A model generated the notes under the pieces. That model worked only from the letters and a program-made list of their open reading frames with translations. It ran no database searches and was not told the DNA's origin. The translations under genes were made by a program, and so were the position numbers. A stretch of DNA of 64,000 nucleotides from Methylophaga sp. (lineage in GTDB: Bacteria; Pseudomonadota; Gammaproteobacteria; Nitrosococcales; Methylophagaceae): positions 105,001 to 169,000 of the forward strand of contig DRHW01000020.1 of the NCBI GenBank assembly GCA_011053005.1. The letters are read 5' to 3'. Numbering within the stretch: position 1 is the stretch's first letter; each line of letters opens with the position of its first letter. Shown piece by piece: positions 39,945 to 52,559 of this stretch.

Positions 39945-41426
39945 CTATTTGTGGCTTCGGGCTGAATCATCTGGTTTGACCATATCTCCTACGCGTACTA
40001 ATTTAAGCGTATTTGTGCTGCCTTGTACCTCAGGATCGCCTTTCGTGATGATCACAATATCGCCATCGCTGACCAAACCGCTACGCTGCATCTCTTCAAT
40101 GGCTTCTAAATTTAACGCAGCATGATCGGTATGATGCACTTTAAAACTCACTGGATAAACACCGCGATACAACGTCACTTTTCCTAATGTTTCGGTATAG
40201 GGCGTCAATGCAAAAATAGGGATGCCAGAACTAATTCGCGACATCAACAAAGCCGTTGTGCCTGTTTCTGTTAATGCGGCAATCGCTTTCACATCAAGAT
40301 GATTGGCTAAATACATTGCCGACATTGCGATGGCTTCATCCATCTCTTGAAAATGTGAATCCATACGATGATGTGACACACGGATTTCTCGTTGTTGCTC
40401 GGCGGTAAGACAAATACGATCAACTGCTTCTATAACTTTTACAGGATATCGCCCGACTGCCGTTTCACCTGACAACATCACGGCATCAGTACCATCTAAT
40501 ACCGCATTAGCAATATCAAAGACTTCGGCTCGCGTTGGAATCGCATTGGTAATCATCGACTCCATCATTTGTGTTGCAGTAATAACAACGCGATTTAATT
40601 GTCTTGCCCGCTGAATAATTTTTTTCTGAATCGGCGGTAATGCCGCGTCTCCAATCTCAACGCCCAAATCACCCCGAGCGACCATTACACCATCAGAGGC
40701 TTCAATTATCTCATCCAATACATCTAATGCTTCAGCGCGTTCAATTTTTGCAATAATGCTGCCATAACCACCCGCATTGCGTAATAGCTTACGGGCATAA
40801 TGAATGTCTTCAGCTGAACGAGGAAAAGAGATGGCGACATAGTCTGCCTGCATCTTTGCCGCCGTTATAATATCGGCCTTATCTTTATCGGTTAGCGCCT
40901 CGGCAGATAATCCGCCACCTTGACGGTTAATACCTTTGTTATTGGACAGTTCACCACCAACTATGACGCGACAAATGACACGTTGCCCTTCTATTTTCTC
41001 AACCCAAAATACGATGCGTCCATCATCTAATAGCAATGTATCGCCGCGCTCAACATCCTGTGGCAGCTGTTTGTAATCAATACCGACGTGTTCATTGTCA
41101 CCTGCATCTGCATCAAGTCCGGCATCTAAAACAAATGTAGCTTGTTCTTCTAGATATATTTTCCCAGCTTGGAATCGGGCAATACGGATTTTAGGGCCTT
41201 GCATATCAGCCAATACACCTACTTGGCGACCATATGCAGTGGCACGATCACGAACTGTTTCTGCCAGAGTAAGATGTTCACTGGCTTCACCATGAGAAAA
41301 ATTTAGTCGGACAACATCAACGCCTGCTTTGATTAAAGCATCAAGCACTTCAGGCTTATTACTTGCTGGCCCTAAGGTTGCAACAATTTTGGTTCTTCTT
41401 TTAGCTACCAAGACTTTGTGCTCCAT
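39945..41426 (-). CDS. pyk: Pyruvate kinase
   Basis: Pyruvate kinase makes ATP and pyruvate from PEP. The 493-residue protein opens RRTKIVATLGPASNKPEVL, has the MARGDLGVEIG segment and the ATQMMESMI motif, and a C-terminal regulatory domain with TETGTTALL and ITKGDPEVQGSTN. The last two resemble allosteric-site regions. It begins eight bases after pgk ends. Confidence 0.96.
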   Translation of the reverse strand: MEHKVLVAKRRTKIVATLGPASNKPEVLDALIKAGVDVVRLNFSHGEASEHLTLAETVRDRATAYGRQVGVLADMQGPKIRIARFQAGKIYLEEQATFVLDAGLDADAGDNEHVGIDYKQLPQDVERGDTLLLDDGRIVFWVEKIEGQRVICRVIVGGELSNNKGINRQGGGLSAEALTDKDKADIITAAKMQADYVAISFPRSAEDIHYARKLLRNAGGYGSIIAKIERAEALDVLDEIIEASDGVMVARGDLGVEIGDAALPPIQKKIIQRARQLNRVVITATQMMESMITNAIPTRAEVFDIANAVLDGTDAVMLSGETAVGRYPVKVIEAVDRICLTAEQQREIRVSHHRMDSHFQEMDEAIAMSAMYLANHLDVKAIAALTETGTTALLMSRISSGIPIFALTPYTETLGKVTLYRGVYPVSFKVHHTDHAALNLEAIEEMQRSGLVSDGDIVIITKGDPEVQGSTNTLKLVRVGDMVKPDDSARSHK

Positions 41427-41433
41427 TATGGAT

Positions 41434-42618
41434 TTATGAGTTAGCGCGTTTCTCCAAAATGTCTACTGCTGGTAATGCTTTCCCTTCTAAGAACTCTAGA
41501 AAAGCACCGCCACCAGTTGAAATATATGAAATATCATCACTAATATTATATTTTGCAACAGCAGCCAAGGTATCACCGCCACCAGCGATAGAGAAAGCCT
41601 TAGACTCTGCAATTGCCATTGCAATTTCTTTGGTACCTTCTCCAAACTGGTTAAACTCAAAAACACCTACCGGACCATTCCAGACAATTGTCCCCGCATT
41701 TTTGAGTATTTCAGCTAACTCTTGAGCTGATTTTGGGCCAATATCAAAAATCATATCGTCATCTTCAACATCTGTTGCTAGCTTGGTCGTTGCTTGCGCT
41801 GATTCCGAAAAAGCTTTTCCGCATACGACATCTACTGGCACAGGAATCGAACCTCCTCGCGCTATTGCATCAGCGGTGAGTTTTTTACAGGTATCAAGTA
41901 AATCGGGTTCATAAAGGGATTTGCCAACATTATTGCCTGCTGCTGCAATAAACGTATTCGCAATGCCGCCGCCGACAATCAGCTGATCAACAACTTTTGA
42001 TAAGGATTCAAGCACCGTTAATTTAGTGGATACTTTTGACCCGCCAACAATCGCAACCATTGGTCTTGCAGGATTATCTAATGCTTTTCCTAATGCTTCT
42101 AATTCACCAGATAATAATGGTCCAGCACAGGCAATCGGTGCATATTTAGCAACACCATGAGTCGAGGCTTGGGCACGATGTGCAGTACCGAAGGCATCCA
42201 TCACATAAATATCGCACATTTGGGCCATACGTCTAGACAAAGCATCATCATCGGCACCTTCACCAATATTAAAACGGACATTTTCACATAGAACAACTTC
42301 ACCATTTTCTACAGGAATAAAGTCAGGTTCTAGCCAATTTTGCTCCAATCTTACTGGTTGACCTAATAATGCTGACAAATAATTAGCGACTGGCGCCATT
42401 GAATATTTGTGTTCATATTCACCTTCGGTTGGTCTGCCAAGGTGCGACATAATCATCACCTTTGCACCTGCCTCTATCGCCATTTTAATAGTAGGTAGTG
42501 AAGCATGAATACGTGTGCCATCGGCGACAACGCCGGACTTTAAGGGGACATTCAAATCTTGGCGTATTAATAATCTTTTACCCGCTAAGTCTAAGTCAGA
42601 CATTTTGATCACAGACAT
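41434..42618 (-). CDS. pgk: Phosphoglycerate kinase
   Basis: Pgk transfers phosphate between 1,3-bisphosphoglycerate and ADP. The 394-residue product has the family signatures [43 protein letters not shown] and [14 protein letters not shown], all intact. A terminator separates it from gap upstream, and pyk follows closely. Confidence 0.97.
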   Translation of the reverse strand: MSVIKMSDLDLAGKRLLIRQDLNVPLKSGVVADGTRIHASLPTIKMAIEAGAKVMIMSHLGRPTEGEYEHKYSMAPVANYLSALLGQPVRLEQNWLEPDFIPVENGEVVLCENVRFNIGEGADDDALSRRMAQMCDIYVMDAFGTAHRAQASTHGVAKYAPIACAGPLLSGELEALGKALDNPARPMVAIVGGSKVSTKLTVLESLSKVVDQLIVGGGIANTFIAAAGNNVGKSLYEPDLLDTCKKLTADAIARGGSIPVPVDVVCGKAFSESAQATTKLATDVEDDDMIFDIGPKSAQELAEILKNAGTIVWNGPVGVFEFNQFGEGTKEIAMAIAESKAFSIAGGGDTLAAVAKYNISDDISYISTGGGAFLEFLEGKALPAVDILEKRANS

Positions 42619-42672
42619 ATACTCTATTCCTCTCTCTGAAGTTTTATGCTCAAGGTTAATATAGCCTCATAA

Positions 42673-42710
42673 AACAAAAAAAGCTCCTAGGCTTTCGCGG
42701 TAGGAGCTTT
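42673..42710 (-). terminator. Intrinsic terminator between gap and pgk
   Basis: On the minus strand AAAGCTCCTA (42710-42701) pairs with TAGGAGCTTT (42689-42680) around an 11-base loop with GCGAAAGC, followed by a T run. It reduces read-through from gap into pgk, so pgk probably also has its own promoter. Confidence 0.88.
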
Positions 42711-42759
42711 ATCATTTATTGAGACTGCCACTTTAATAAAACAAGTAGCAATACCCTAT

Positions 42760-44126
<1,367 letters not shown>

Positions 44127-44162
44127 ATAATGGCGAGTGTGCTTTCGCCCACCCGCCATTAT
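44127..44162 (-). terminator. Terminator-like hairpin after tkt
   Basis: ATAATGGCG (44127-44135) pairs with CGCCATTAT (44154-44162), with a further GTG/CAC inside. On the minus strand it is followed by TATATTTAAG, a weak T stretch. Its place 33 bases after the tkt stop supports termination. Confidence 0.6.
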
Positions 44163-44194
44163 CTTTATTCTATAAAAATAAATTCAAATAATTT

Positions 44195-46180
44195 TTATAG
44201 TGTTTCTTTTACTGTTTTAACAACGTTTTCAACCGTGAAACCGAAGTGTTTCATCAACACACCACCTGGTGCAGATTCACCAAATGTATCGATACCAACT
44301 ACGCCGCCTTCTAGGCCAACATATTTGCGCCAGAAGTCAGTAACACCCGCTTCGATTGCAACACGTTTAACGCCAGGCGTTAAGATGCTGTCTTTATAGG
44401 CTTGATCTTGACGATCAAACACATTAGTTGAAGGCATAGATACAACACGTGCATTAATACCATCAGCGGCTAACGCTTCTTGCGCTTGTGCTGCTAAATC
44501 AACTTCTGAACCTGTTGCGATAAGGATCACATCAGCTGAACCTTTAGCTTCAGATAAAACGTAAGCACCTTTACGCATTGCTGCAAAATCAACAGCATCA
44601 TGTTTACGACCAGGAATACCTTGACGGCTTAATACTAAGCTTGAAGGACCATCGGCACGTTCAACAGCCGCAACCCATGCAACGGCAACTTCAGTTGAAT
44701 CAGCAGGACGCCATACATCCATATTCGGGATATAACGCATTGCTGCTGTGTTTTCGATTGGTTGATGTGTTGGACCATCTTCACCTTGACCGATAGAGTC
44801 ATGTGTTAACACAGCAATAGTACGGATTTTCATCAATGCAGCCATACGTAATGCAGACTTAGCATAGTCAGAGAACATGTGGAATGTGCCACCGAATGGA
44901 ATTAAACCACCGTGTAACGCCATACCGTTCATGATTGCGTACATACCAAATTCACGTACACCGTAAGAGATGTAGTTACCAGACTCTTTGCCTGATACGT
45001 GTTTGAAGCTTGCACAGCTTGTTAAGTTAGAACCTGTTAAGTCAGCAGAACCACCTAAAAATTCAGGTAATAATGGTGCTAAAGCAGCAATTGTTTTTTG
45101 TGATGCTTGACGTGATGCTAAGTTAGCAGCAGCTTCGTTGGTTTCAGCAATGATTTTATCCGTTGCTTCAGTCCAGTTTGCTGGTAAATCTTTCGCCATG
45201 CGACGTTTGAATTCAGCAGCCAATTCTGGGAATTCAGCAGCATACGCATCAAATTTAGCATTCCAATCCGCTTCTTTTTTCGCGCCAGCAGTTTTAGCAT
45301 CCCAACCTTCATAAACATCAGCAGGAATTTCGAAAGGCGCATAGTTCCAGTCTAATTCTTTACGTGTTAATGCAACTTCTTCGTCACCCAAAGCAGCACC
45401 ATGGCAATCATGGCTGCCAGATTTGTTTGGTGAACCAAAACCGATGATTGTTTTGCAGCAAATCATAGATGGTTTATCAGTAACCGCTTTAGCAGCAGTA
45501 ACAGCAGCAGAAATTGCAGCCGCATCATGACCGTCTACTGATTGTACGTGCCAGCCGTAAGCTTCAAAACGTTTAACGGTGTCATCTGTGTACCAACCAT
45601 CAATGTGACCGTCGATAGAGATGTTGTTGTCATCCCAGAATGCAACCAATTTACCTAGACCCCATGTACCCGCTAATGCGCAAGCTTCATGAGATACACC
45701 TTCCATCAAACAACCATCACCCAAGAAAACATAGGTGTTGTGGTCAACGATTTCATGGCCAGGCTTGTTAAATTGGTCTGCCATTAATTTTTCAGCCATC
45801 GCAAAACCAACACCGTTGGTAATACCTTGACCTAAAGGACCTGTTGTTGTTTCGATACCAGGTGCATAACCGTATTCAGGATGACCCGCACATTGCGAGT
45901 GAAGCTGACGGAAAGAAGCCAAAGATGACATTGGCAAGTCATAACCTGACAAATGCAACAATGAGTAAATCAACATTGAGCCGTGACCATTCGACAAAAT
46001 AAAACGATCGCGATCTGACCATTCAGGGTTAGTCGGGTTGTGTTTTAAATGATCATTCCACAATACTTCAGCGATATCCGCCATGCCCATAGGCGCGCCT
46101 GGATGACCTGATTGAGCTTTTTGTACTGCATCCATACTTAAAGCACGGATAGCGTTTGCTAAATGTCTACGTGTAGCCAT
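44195..46180 (-). CDS. tkt: Transketolase
   Basis: Transketolase moves two-carbon units between sugar phosphates using thiamine diphosphate. The 661-residue product has the usual length and [16 protein letters not shown] near residue 27, the ThDP motif [13 protein letters not shown] with GDG, and [16 protein letters not shown] in the pyrimidine domain. With gap, pgk, pyk and fba downstream, it forms a sugar-phosphate block suited to pentose recycling. Confidence 0.97.
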   Translation of the reverse strand: MATRRHLANAIRALSMDAVQKAQSGHPGAPMGMADIAEVLWNDHLKHNPTNPEWSDRDRFILSNGHGSMLIYSLLHLSGYDLPMSSLASFRQLHSQCAGHPEYGYAPGIETTTGPLGQGITNGVGFAMAEKLMADQFNKPGHEIVDHNTYVFLGDGCLMEGVSHEACALAGTWGLGKLVAFWDDNNISIDGHIDGWYTDDTVKRFEAYGWHVQSVDGHDAAAISAAVTAAKAVTDKPSMICCKTIIGFGSPNKSGSHDCHGAALGDEEVALTRKELDWNYAPFEIPADVYEGWDAKTAGAKKEADWNAKFDAYAAEFPELAAEFKRRMAKDLPANWTEATDKIIAETNEAAANLASRQASQKTIAALAPLLPEFLGGSADLTGSNLTSCASFKHVSGKESGNYISYGVREFGMYAIMNGMALHGGLIPFGGTFHMFSDYAKSALRMAALMKIRTIAVLTHDSIGQGEDGPTHQPIENTAAMRYIPNMDVWRPADSTEVAVAWVAAVERADGPSSLVLSRQGIPGRKHDAVDFAAMRKGAYVLSEAKGSADVILIATGSEVDLAAQAQEALAADGINARVVSMPSTNVFDRQDQAYKDSILTPGVKRVAIEAGVTDFWRKYVGLEGGVVGIDTFGESAPGGVLMKHFGFTVENVVKTVKETL

Positions 46181-46205
46181 TGTTTATAACTCCTATTTAA
46201 AAAAA

Positions 46206-46763
46206 TTAAGCCGCTCGCCATTTGATCGAGCACCCTATACTAGGTATTTGTTGTTGTGGACCACGACCTGTCTCGGCAATCTGTTTCATTGCTTCAAATA
46301 AATCTCGTCGTGCATCCGTTGCTGCAGCTTCTTTTCGACTTTCGTCGAAACGACCGCGGTACTGCAATTGAAGATCTTTGTTATAACCAAAGAAATCGGG
46401 GGTACACACTGCTCCGTAGGTTTGGGCAATTTGCTGTGTTTCGTCATACAAATAAGGAAAGGAAAAACTATTTTCTTTTGCTACACGTTGCATGTTTTCA
46501 AAAGAGTCTTCTTGGTAATCAGCAGGATCATTAGCCATAATTGCTACTGTATTAATACCGATTCTTTTTAATTCATTAGTCGCTTGAACTAGGCGATCTA
46601 AAATAGCTTTAACATAAGGACAATGGTTGCAAATGAACATTATTAGTAAGCCATTTTGTCCACGACATTGATCGAGCGTCCAGCTCTTTCCATCCGTACC
46701 AAGCAATGAAAAATCAATAGCAGGCAGGTCAAAATCACAAATTGGCGTTTCTAAACTGACCAT
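46206..46763 (-). CDS. Thioredoxin-like redoxin (AhpC/TSA fold)
   Basis: This 185-residue soluble protein has a thioredoxin-fold core with the redox pair CNHCPYVKAI near residue 44. It resembles a family of unassigned redoxins with a CNHCPYV active site, most of which have no known partner. No signal peptide is visible, so it should be cytoplasmic. It lies upstream of tkt with a 25-base gap and may be co-transcribed. Confidence 0.82.
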   Translation of the reverse strand: MVSLETPICDFDLPAIDFSLLGTDGKSWTLDQCRGQNGLLIMFICNHCPYVKAILDRLVQATNELKRIGINTVAIMANDPADYQEDSFENMQRVAKENSFSFPYLYDETQQIAQTYGAVCTPDFFGYNKDLQLQYRGRFDESRKEAAATDARRDLFEAMKQIAETGRGPQQQIPSIGCSIKWRAA

Positions 46764-46902
46764 AGGCTCTCATGTAAAAAGTAGCCCGTTTTTAGTGATA
46801 TTTGCTAAAAAAAGACCAGAATTGATAATTTTAAGGATTGGAGATTTTACCAGACAAACTAGAATAATGCTAAATTACTAGTCTGTTTATAGACTTAAAC
46901 GC

Positions 46903-47187
46903 TTACTCGGAAAAATGAGCCTGCTGATCTTGTTCAACAATACGGCGAATTTCCTGCTTTAAGCTCATCGGAATACAACGCAGACCCAACCAAATTAAAC
47001 CCGGCACAATGATCAGATCGTCCAATTGCCCTAACACCGGAATAAAATCAGGAATCAAATCAAATGGCATCAATAGGTAAGCAACCGCAGCACCAATCAA
47101 CCATTTAGCCATTAAAGGCGTGCGATGATCTTTGGCCAGCGCGCGATAATAAGCGAGTTCTATTTTTATTTTTTGTATTTTAGTCAT
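46903..47187 (-). CDS. DUF1232 (YkvA-like) small membrane protein
   Basis: This 94-residue protein has the DUF1232 core of the YkvA family: ALAKDHRTPLMAKWLIGAAV followed by PFDLIPDFIPVLGQLDDLI, which forms a membrane-associated hairpin. Function is unknown in general. It is divergent from mrcB across a 174-base gap that holds no recognisable gene. Confidence 0.88.
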   Translation of the reverse strand: MTKIQKIKIELAYYRALAKDHRTPLMAKWLIGAAVAYLLMPFDLIPDFIPVLGQLDDLIIVPGLIWLGLRCIPMSLKQEIRRIVEQDQQAHFSE

Positions 47188-47361
47188 GTTATGTCAGTAA
47201 ATTCGAGCTCTCATCATCTATCAGCCCTAAAAGCCTGTTAAAATTACACTATTTTGTCATAATATGACGCTAATACTCTGTCCATGATTTACTAATTCAA
47301 TAGTAATTAATCTAGATCCGCCAGAAATACCCAAATATCCAAGGACCGTCAGACTCAAATT

Positions 47362-49698
47362 ATGGCCACATCAAAAAAGCCAACGCGATCTCGTAAAGCA
47401 AAAAAATCAACACCCACCTTCAAACAGAAATTGCTCTCCGTTTCATACAAACTACTTTTTGCAATGGTCGTTCTTTTCGGCATTGCTTTAGTGTTTGTTG
47501 ATATTCATATCCGCCAGCAATTTGAAGGAAAACGTTGGGCTGTTCCTGCTAAAGTATATGCTCGACCTTTAGAATTATATGCTGGTTTACCGCTCTCGCT
47601 TAACGATTTAAAGATCGAATTACGTGGCCTCGGCTACCAATTTGTAAGCAAAGTCACTCAGCCAGGACAAGCCGAATTTTCTGCTACCAAAGCGATTATC
47701 TACTCGCGTGGTTTTAATTTTCCTGATGGTAATGAGCATGCTCAACAAATGGTGTTGAATTTTGCTAACAACCGACTACTTAATGTTAGCAATGCTCAAG
47801 GCAAGTCGATTTCGCTGATCCGTTTAGAGCCAATACTTGTCGGCGGCATCTATCCCCTAAATAATGAAGATCGCGATTTAATTCAGCTAAAAGAAGCGCC
47901 TCAACAACTTATCGATTCGTTAATCGCCATTGAAGATCGCGATTATTATGATCATATTGGGATCTCGCTCCGCGGTATTGCTCGAGCGATGTGGATCAAT
48001 ATTAAAGCTGGTAGTTTTGTACAAGGTGGTAGCACGCTCACCCAGCAATTGATCAAAAATTTCTATTTGAATTCAGATCGAAATCTTGCTCGAAAATTAA
48101 TGGAAATCCCAATGGCGATGCTATTGGAGTTGCATTACAGCAAAGATGAGATTTTAGAAGCTTATTTGAATGAAATCTATGTCGGTCAAGAAGGCGCTCG
48201 TGCCATTCATGGTTTTGGTACGGCTTCGCATTATTATTTTGCCCAACCGATTCAAGAACTCAAACTCTATCAAGTTGCCTTATTAGCAGGTTTAGTGAAA
48301 GGTCCATCTTATTACGATCCTAGACGTCATCCAGAACGTGCAAAAGCACGACGCGACTTAGTACTTAAAACCTTGCACGAGCAAAACTCAATTAGCGATG
48401 CCGAATATAAACAAGCCGTCGCTATGCCTCTTGGAATTGTTGGGCGAAAAAGCTTACTAAACGGTGCGTACCCTGCTTATTTAGATCTCGTTAAACGACA
48501 ATTGCGAGGCACGTATCGTGATGAAGATCTTAACTCAGAAGGCTTACGTATATTTACCAGCCTTAATCCTATTGTCCAAAATAAAGCAGAAACGAGCCTT
48601 ATTAAGACGATCACTAAATTAGAAAAATCGTATGGCAAAAGAGTAGCCAATTTACAAGGCAGTATGGTCGTTACCGAACCACAAACAGGTGAAGTAATTG
48701 CCATAATCGGCGGTCGTCAAACCCGTTACCAAGGCTTCAATCGTGCCTTAGATGCGGTGCGTCCGATAGGTTCACTCGTCAAACCCGCGGTTTATTTAAC
48801 GGCTATCGAACAAGGTTACACATTGATTAGTGAGATTGATGATTCGCCCTTCAAGTTAAAAATGAAAGGTGGGCAAGTTTGGAGCCCAGAAAATTTTAGC
48901 AATCAATCACACGGCATGGTGCCATTACATCAAGCAATAGCACATTCTTATAATTTAGCGACAGCAAGATTGGGTATGGATCTTGGCTTAGATAAAGTAA
49001 TTAATACCATGCAACGTCTCGGTGTCACTCGACCAATGAATGCGTTTCCGTCCTTATTGCTCGGTGCGCAAGGTTTATCACCTATCGAAGTCGCAACTAT
49101 GTATCAAACTATTGCCGCTAATGGCTTTCAAATGCCACTACGTTCAATTCGGATGGTGACCGATAATGCTGGCAAGGAACTGTCTAGTTATCCTTTCCAA
49201 CTGACACAAACGGTCAGCAGTAATTCCATTCATCTCTTACAATATATGATGAAAGAAACCGCGCGTATTGGCACAGCAAGATCGATCTACCAATATTTAC
49301 CTGCCGACATTAATGCTGCGGGTAAAACAGGTACATCAGATCAACAAAGAGATAGTTGGTTTGCTGGCTTTACGGGTAATCGACTCGCCGTTGTTTGGTT
49401 AGGGCGGGATGATAATGCATCATTGCCATTTACTGGTGCAGGGGGGGCATTACAAGCGTGGATAGACTATATGGCATCAGACACTCTTGAGCCGTTTTTT
49501 GCTGCATCACCAGAAGGCATTGAATATTTATGGATCGATCCAGCGAGCGGCCAATTATCAGCACAAAACTGCCCTGGCGCTCAACAAATACCCTTCTTAT
49601 TAGGTACAGGTCCAACCTTAGCGATAGACTGTGCCAATCCGCAAAATGATAATCCCATATCAAAATCCATTGATTGGGTAAAACAGATGTTCAGGTAA
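47362..49698 (+). CDS. mrcB: Penicillin-binding protein 1B
   Basis: PBP1B polymerises and cross-links peptidoglycan. The 778-residue protein has a basic cytoplasmic tail, one membrane helix (about 30-50), a UB2H-like region (about 60-150), a GT51 domain with the catalytic Glu in EDRDYYDHIG and GGSTLTQQLIKN, and a transpeptidase domain with Ser471 in GSLVK, the SYN motif in HSYNLATAR, and GKTGTSDQQRDSWFAGF. Its mrcB identity rests on the UB2H region. The TPR lipoprotein follows four bases later, suggesting a functional pair. Confidence 0.93.
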   Translation: MATSKKPTRSRKAKKSTPTFKQKLLSVSYKLLFAMVVLFGIALVFVDIHIRQQFEGKRWAVPAKVYARPLELYAGLPLSLNDLKIELRGLGYQFVSKVTQPGQAEFSATKAIIYSRGFNFPDGNEHAQQMVLNFANNRLLNVSNAQGKSISLIRLEPILVGGIYPLNNEDRDLIQLKEAPQQLIDSLIAIEDRDYYDHIGISLRGIARAMWINIKAGSFVQGGSTLTQQLIKNFYLNSDRNLARKLMEIPMAMLLELHYSKDEILEAYLNEIYVGQEGARAIHGFGTASHYYFAQPIQELKLYQVALLAGLVKGPSYYDPRRHPERAKARRDLVLKTLHEQNSISDAEYKQAVAMPLGIVGRKSLLNGAYPAYLDLVKRQLRGTYRDEDLNSEGLRIFTSLNPIVQNKAETSLIKTITKLEKSYGKRVANLQGSMVVTEPQTGEVIAIIGGRQTRYQGFNRALDAVRPIGSLVKPAVYLTAIEQGYTLISEIDDSPFKLKMKGGQVWSPENFSNQSHGMVPLHQAIAHSYNLATARLGMDLGLDKVINTMQRLGVTRPMNAFPSLLLGAQGLSPIEVATMYQTIAANGFQMPLRSIRMVTDNAGKELSSYPFQLTQTVSSNSIHLLQYMMKETARIGTARSIYQYLPADINAAGKTGTSDQQRDSWFAGFTGNRLAVVWLGRDDNASLPFTGAGGALQAWIDYMASDTLEPFFAASPEGIEYLWIDPASGQLSAQNCPGAQQIPFLLGTGPTLAIDCANPQNDNPISKSIDWVKQMFR

Positions 49699-49702
49699 AA
49701 AG

Positions 49703-50320
49703 ATGACACTGAAAACAAACCTATACCGCATTACATTATTAAGCTTTATTCTAGGAATGGCAGGCTGTTCGAGCGCAATTAAAGCGCCTATAGAAGATCG
49801 TAATAGTGTTCCGCCCAGAGTAGAACAGCAAAGCAAACCCGTCGTTAATAGCGGTGCCGTTGCGATTCCACTCTCAGATGATATTGTTGATCAGCCATCA
49901 GACTCACAACAAGGAGCGAGAACGGCGCCATTGTCGCCAGCGTTTAATGCTGAGAGCATGCCTGTATCGCCATCAACTAATAATAGTAGACCCGTCCAGC
50001 AAAATACTGCTGTTGTGGCTTTATTATCTGAAGCGAATAATTATTCTGAACAAGGTGATTTACGCTCTGCTCAAACAAGTTTGCAACGCGCCCAACGTAT
50101 TGCACCGCGTGATCCTGAAGTTTATTACGCTTTAGCCAATACCCATCTAACATTGCAAGATTATGTTCTTGCTGAACAAGTTGCATTGAAAGGTGTCTCG
50201 CTAGTGCAAGGACAAGCAAGCCAGTTAAATCGGTTTTGGAGTTTAATCGCCACTATTCGTAACGCGGCCGGAAATACCAGCGGTGCTCAACAAGCGGGTG
50301 ACACTGCCAATCGCTATTAA
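49703..50320 (+). CDS. Tetratricopeptide-repeat lipoprotein
   Basis: This 205-residue protein has a signal peptide and the lipobox MAGC (lipidated Cys22), a Ser/Pro-rich linker (about 25-110), and about two TPR motifs (SEQGDLRSAQTSLQRAQRIA and DPEVYYALANTHLTLQDYVL). Ser follows Cys, which fits outer-membrane sorting. It starts four bases after mrcB, so it could be an accessory or activator of PBP1B, comparable in logic to LpoB or CpoB but not similar in the parts I can see. The role is inference. Confidence 0.75.
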   Translation: MTLKTNLYRITLLSFILGMAGCSSAIKAPIEDRNSVPPRVEQQSKPVVNSGAVAIPLSDDIVDQPSDSQQGARTAPLSPAFNAESMPVSPSTNNSRPVQQNTAVVALLSEANNYSEQGDLRSAQTSLQRAQRIAPRDPEVYYALANTHLTLQDYVLAEQVALKGVSLVQGQASQLNRFWSLIATIRNAAGNTSGAQQAGDTANRY

Positions 50321-50329
50321 ACATCCGGA

Positions 50330-50370
50330 CGTTTTAACGTAGCCGATAAGTCTCGGCTTACGTTAAAACG
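50330..50370 (+). repeat. Long hairpin between the TPR lipoprotein gene and dapB
   Basis: CGTTTTAACGTAGCCGA (50330-50346) pairs with TCGGCTTACGTTAAAACG (50353-50370), with a single bulged base and a 6-base loop. It lies between convergent genes and could serve both as a terminator, but neither side carries a T run. It may instead be a REP-like or RNA-protective element. Confidence 0.65.
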
Positions 50371-50424
50371 GTACTACTCAATATAATGACTTATATCAAG
50401 TCTGGATAAGCGGTTATATTCGGA

Positions 50425-51240
<816 letters not shown>

Positions 51241-51281
51241 TTATCTCACTTAAATCTAAATAAATACTACCATTTAGTTTG

Positions 51282-51322
51282 CATTTACTTGTATTTCAAT
51301 ATGACCGAAATACAAGTAAATG
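51282..51322 (-). repeat. 16-bp stem-loop between dnaJ and dapB
   Basis: CATTTACTTGTATTTC (51282-51297) and GAAATACAAGTAAATG (51307-51322) are perfect inverted copies with a 9-base loop. It starts 14 bases after dnaJ ends on the minus strand. No T run follows on that strand, so attenuation, processing or mRNA stabilisation is as likely as termination. Confidence 0.65.
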
Positions 51323-51335
51323 ACCTCAGTCAGTT

Positions 51336-52457
51336 TTAATCAAAAAACTTCTTAACTGCGTCCAACCACGTACTGTGTTTTGGACTATGTTTGCTGTGAC
51401 CACTACCTTGTAATGTCTCATCAAACTCCTGTAATAATTCTTTTTGTTTGGTCGACAATTTTACAGGCGTTTCAATAATCACTCGGCACATTAAGTCGCC
51501 AATTGCACCACCGCGCACTGACTTAATACCTTTACCACGAAGACGGAACTGTTGACCGGTTTGTGTTCCATCAGGGACTTTTAAACTTGCTTTGCCTTCT
51601 AAAGTTGGCACTTCCAGCTCGCCACCTAAGGTTGCAGTCACAAAACTAATCGGTACATCACAGTACAAATTACTGCCGTCACGGGTGAAAACATCATGTC
51701 GTTGTACTTGCATTTCAACATATAAATCACCAGGACCCGCACCGCCCGAGCCTGCTTCACCTTCACCTGAGAGGCGAATACGATCACCTGTATCAACGCC
51801 AGCAGGTACTTTAACTGACAGCGTTTTATGTTCTTGAATTTGACCTTCCCCGTGACAATCGCCACAAGGATCTTTAATCATTTGGCCTGTACCGTGACAA
51901 TGTGGACAAGCTTGTTGCACTGAAAAGAAACCTTGCTGCATTCTTACTTGGCCATGACCCGCACATGTTGTACAAGTAACAGGTTGTGTGCCTTTTTTAG
52001 CGCCAGTGCCATCACATGTTTTACAGTTTACATGTACAGGAATACGAATTTTTTGCGTAGTGCCCGCGACCGCTTCTTCTAGCGTTAAATCTAAATGATA
52101 ACGAAGATCTGCGCCGCGAAAGCTTTGTCGGCCTCCACCACCTGACTGGCCGAAAATGTCATTAAAGACATCGCCAAAAATATCACTAAAACCACCAGAA
52201 CCGCCGCCTCTATGACCACCGCCAGCAGATTGATCAACACCTGCATGACCAAATTGATCATAAGCCGCACGTTTACGAGCATCAGATAAAATTTCATAGG
52301 CTTCTTTAGCCTCTTTGAAATGTTCTATTGCTTCAGCATTGTCAGGATTACGATCAGGATGATATTTCATCGCCATACGCCGATATGCTTTTTTAATTTC
52401 AGCCTCGGTCGCCGTGCGTGACACCTCTAATATTTCGTAACAATCTCGTTTGGCCAT
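51336..52457 (-). CDS. dnaJ: Chaperone DnaJ
   Basis: DnaJ stimulates the ATPase of DnaK and delivers unfolded substrates. The 373-residue protein has an N-terminal J domain with YHPDRNPDN (HPD), a Gly/Phe region (about 75-115), four zinc-binding CxxCxGxG repeats ([32 protein letters not shown]) and a C-terminal substrate domain. It is separated from dnaK by a terminator. Confidence 0.98.
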   Translation of the reverse strand: MAKRDCYEILEVSRTATEAEIKKAYRRMAMKYHPDRNPDNAEAIEHFKEAKEAYEILSDARKRAAYDQFGHAGVDQSAGGGHRGGGSGGFSDIFGDVFNDIFGQSGGGGRQSFRGADLRYHLDLTLEEAVAGTTQKIRIPVHVNCKTCDGTGAKKGTQPVTCTTCAGHGQVRMQQGFFSVQQACPHCHGTGQMIKDPCGDCHGEGQIQEHKTLSVKVPAGVDTGDRIRLSGEGEAGSGGAGPGDLYVEMQVQRHDVFTRDGSNLYCDVPISFVTATLGGELEVPTLEGKASLKVPDGTQTGQQFRLRGKGIKSVRGGAIGDLMCRVIIETPVKLSTKQKELLQEFDETLQGSGHSKHSPKHSTWLDAVKKFFD

Positions 52458-52500
52458 CTTTGTAATTACCTATTAAAACTTCTTCACATCTAAATACAAC

Positions 52501-52536
52501 AAAACAGGCGCGAGAGAATCCCGCGCCTGTTTTTTA
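52501..52536 (-). terminator. Intrinsic terminator between dnaK and dnaJ
   Basis: CAGGCGCG (52505-52512) pairs with CGCGCCTG (52522-52529), with AAAA/TTTT extending the stem. A T run follows on the plus strand and TTTTGTTG on the minus strand, so it may work in both directions. It should lower dnaJ relative to dnaK. Confidence 0.85.
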
Positions 52537-52559
52537 ATAAACATAATCTAAATTAAGGT

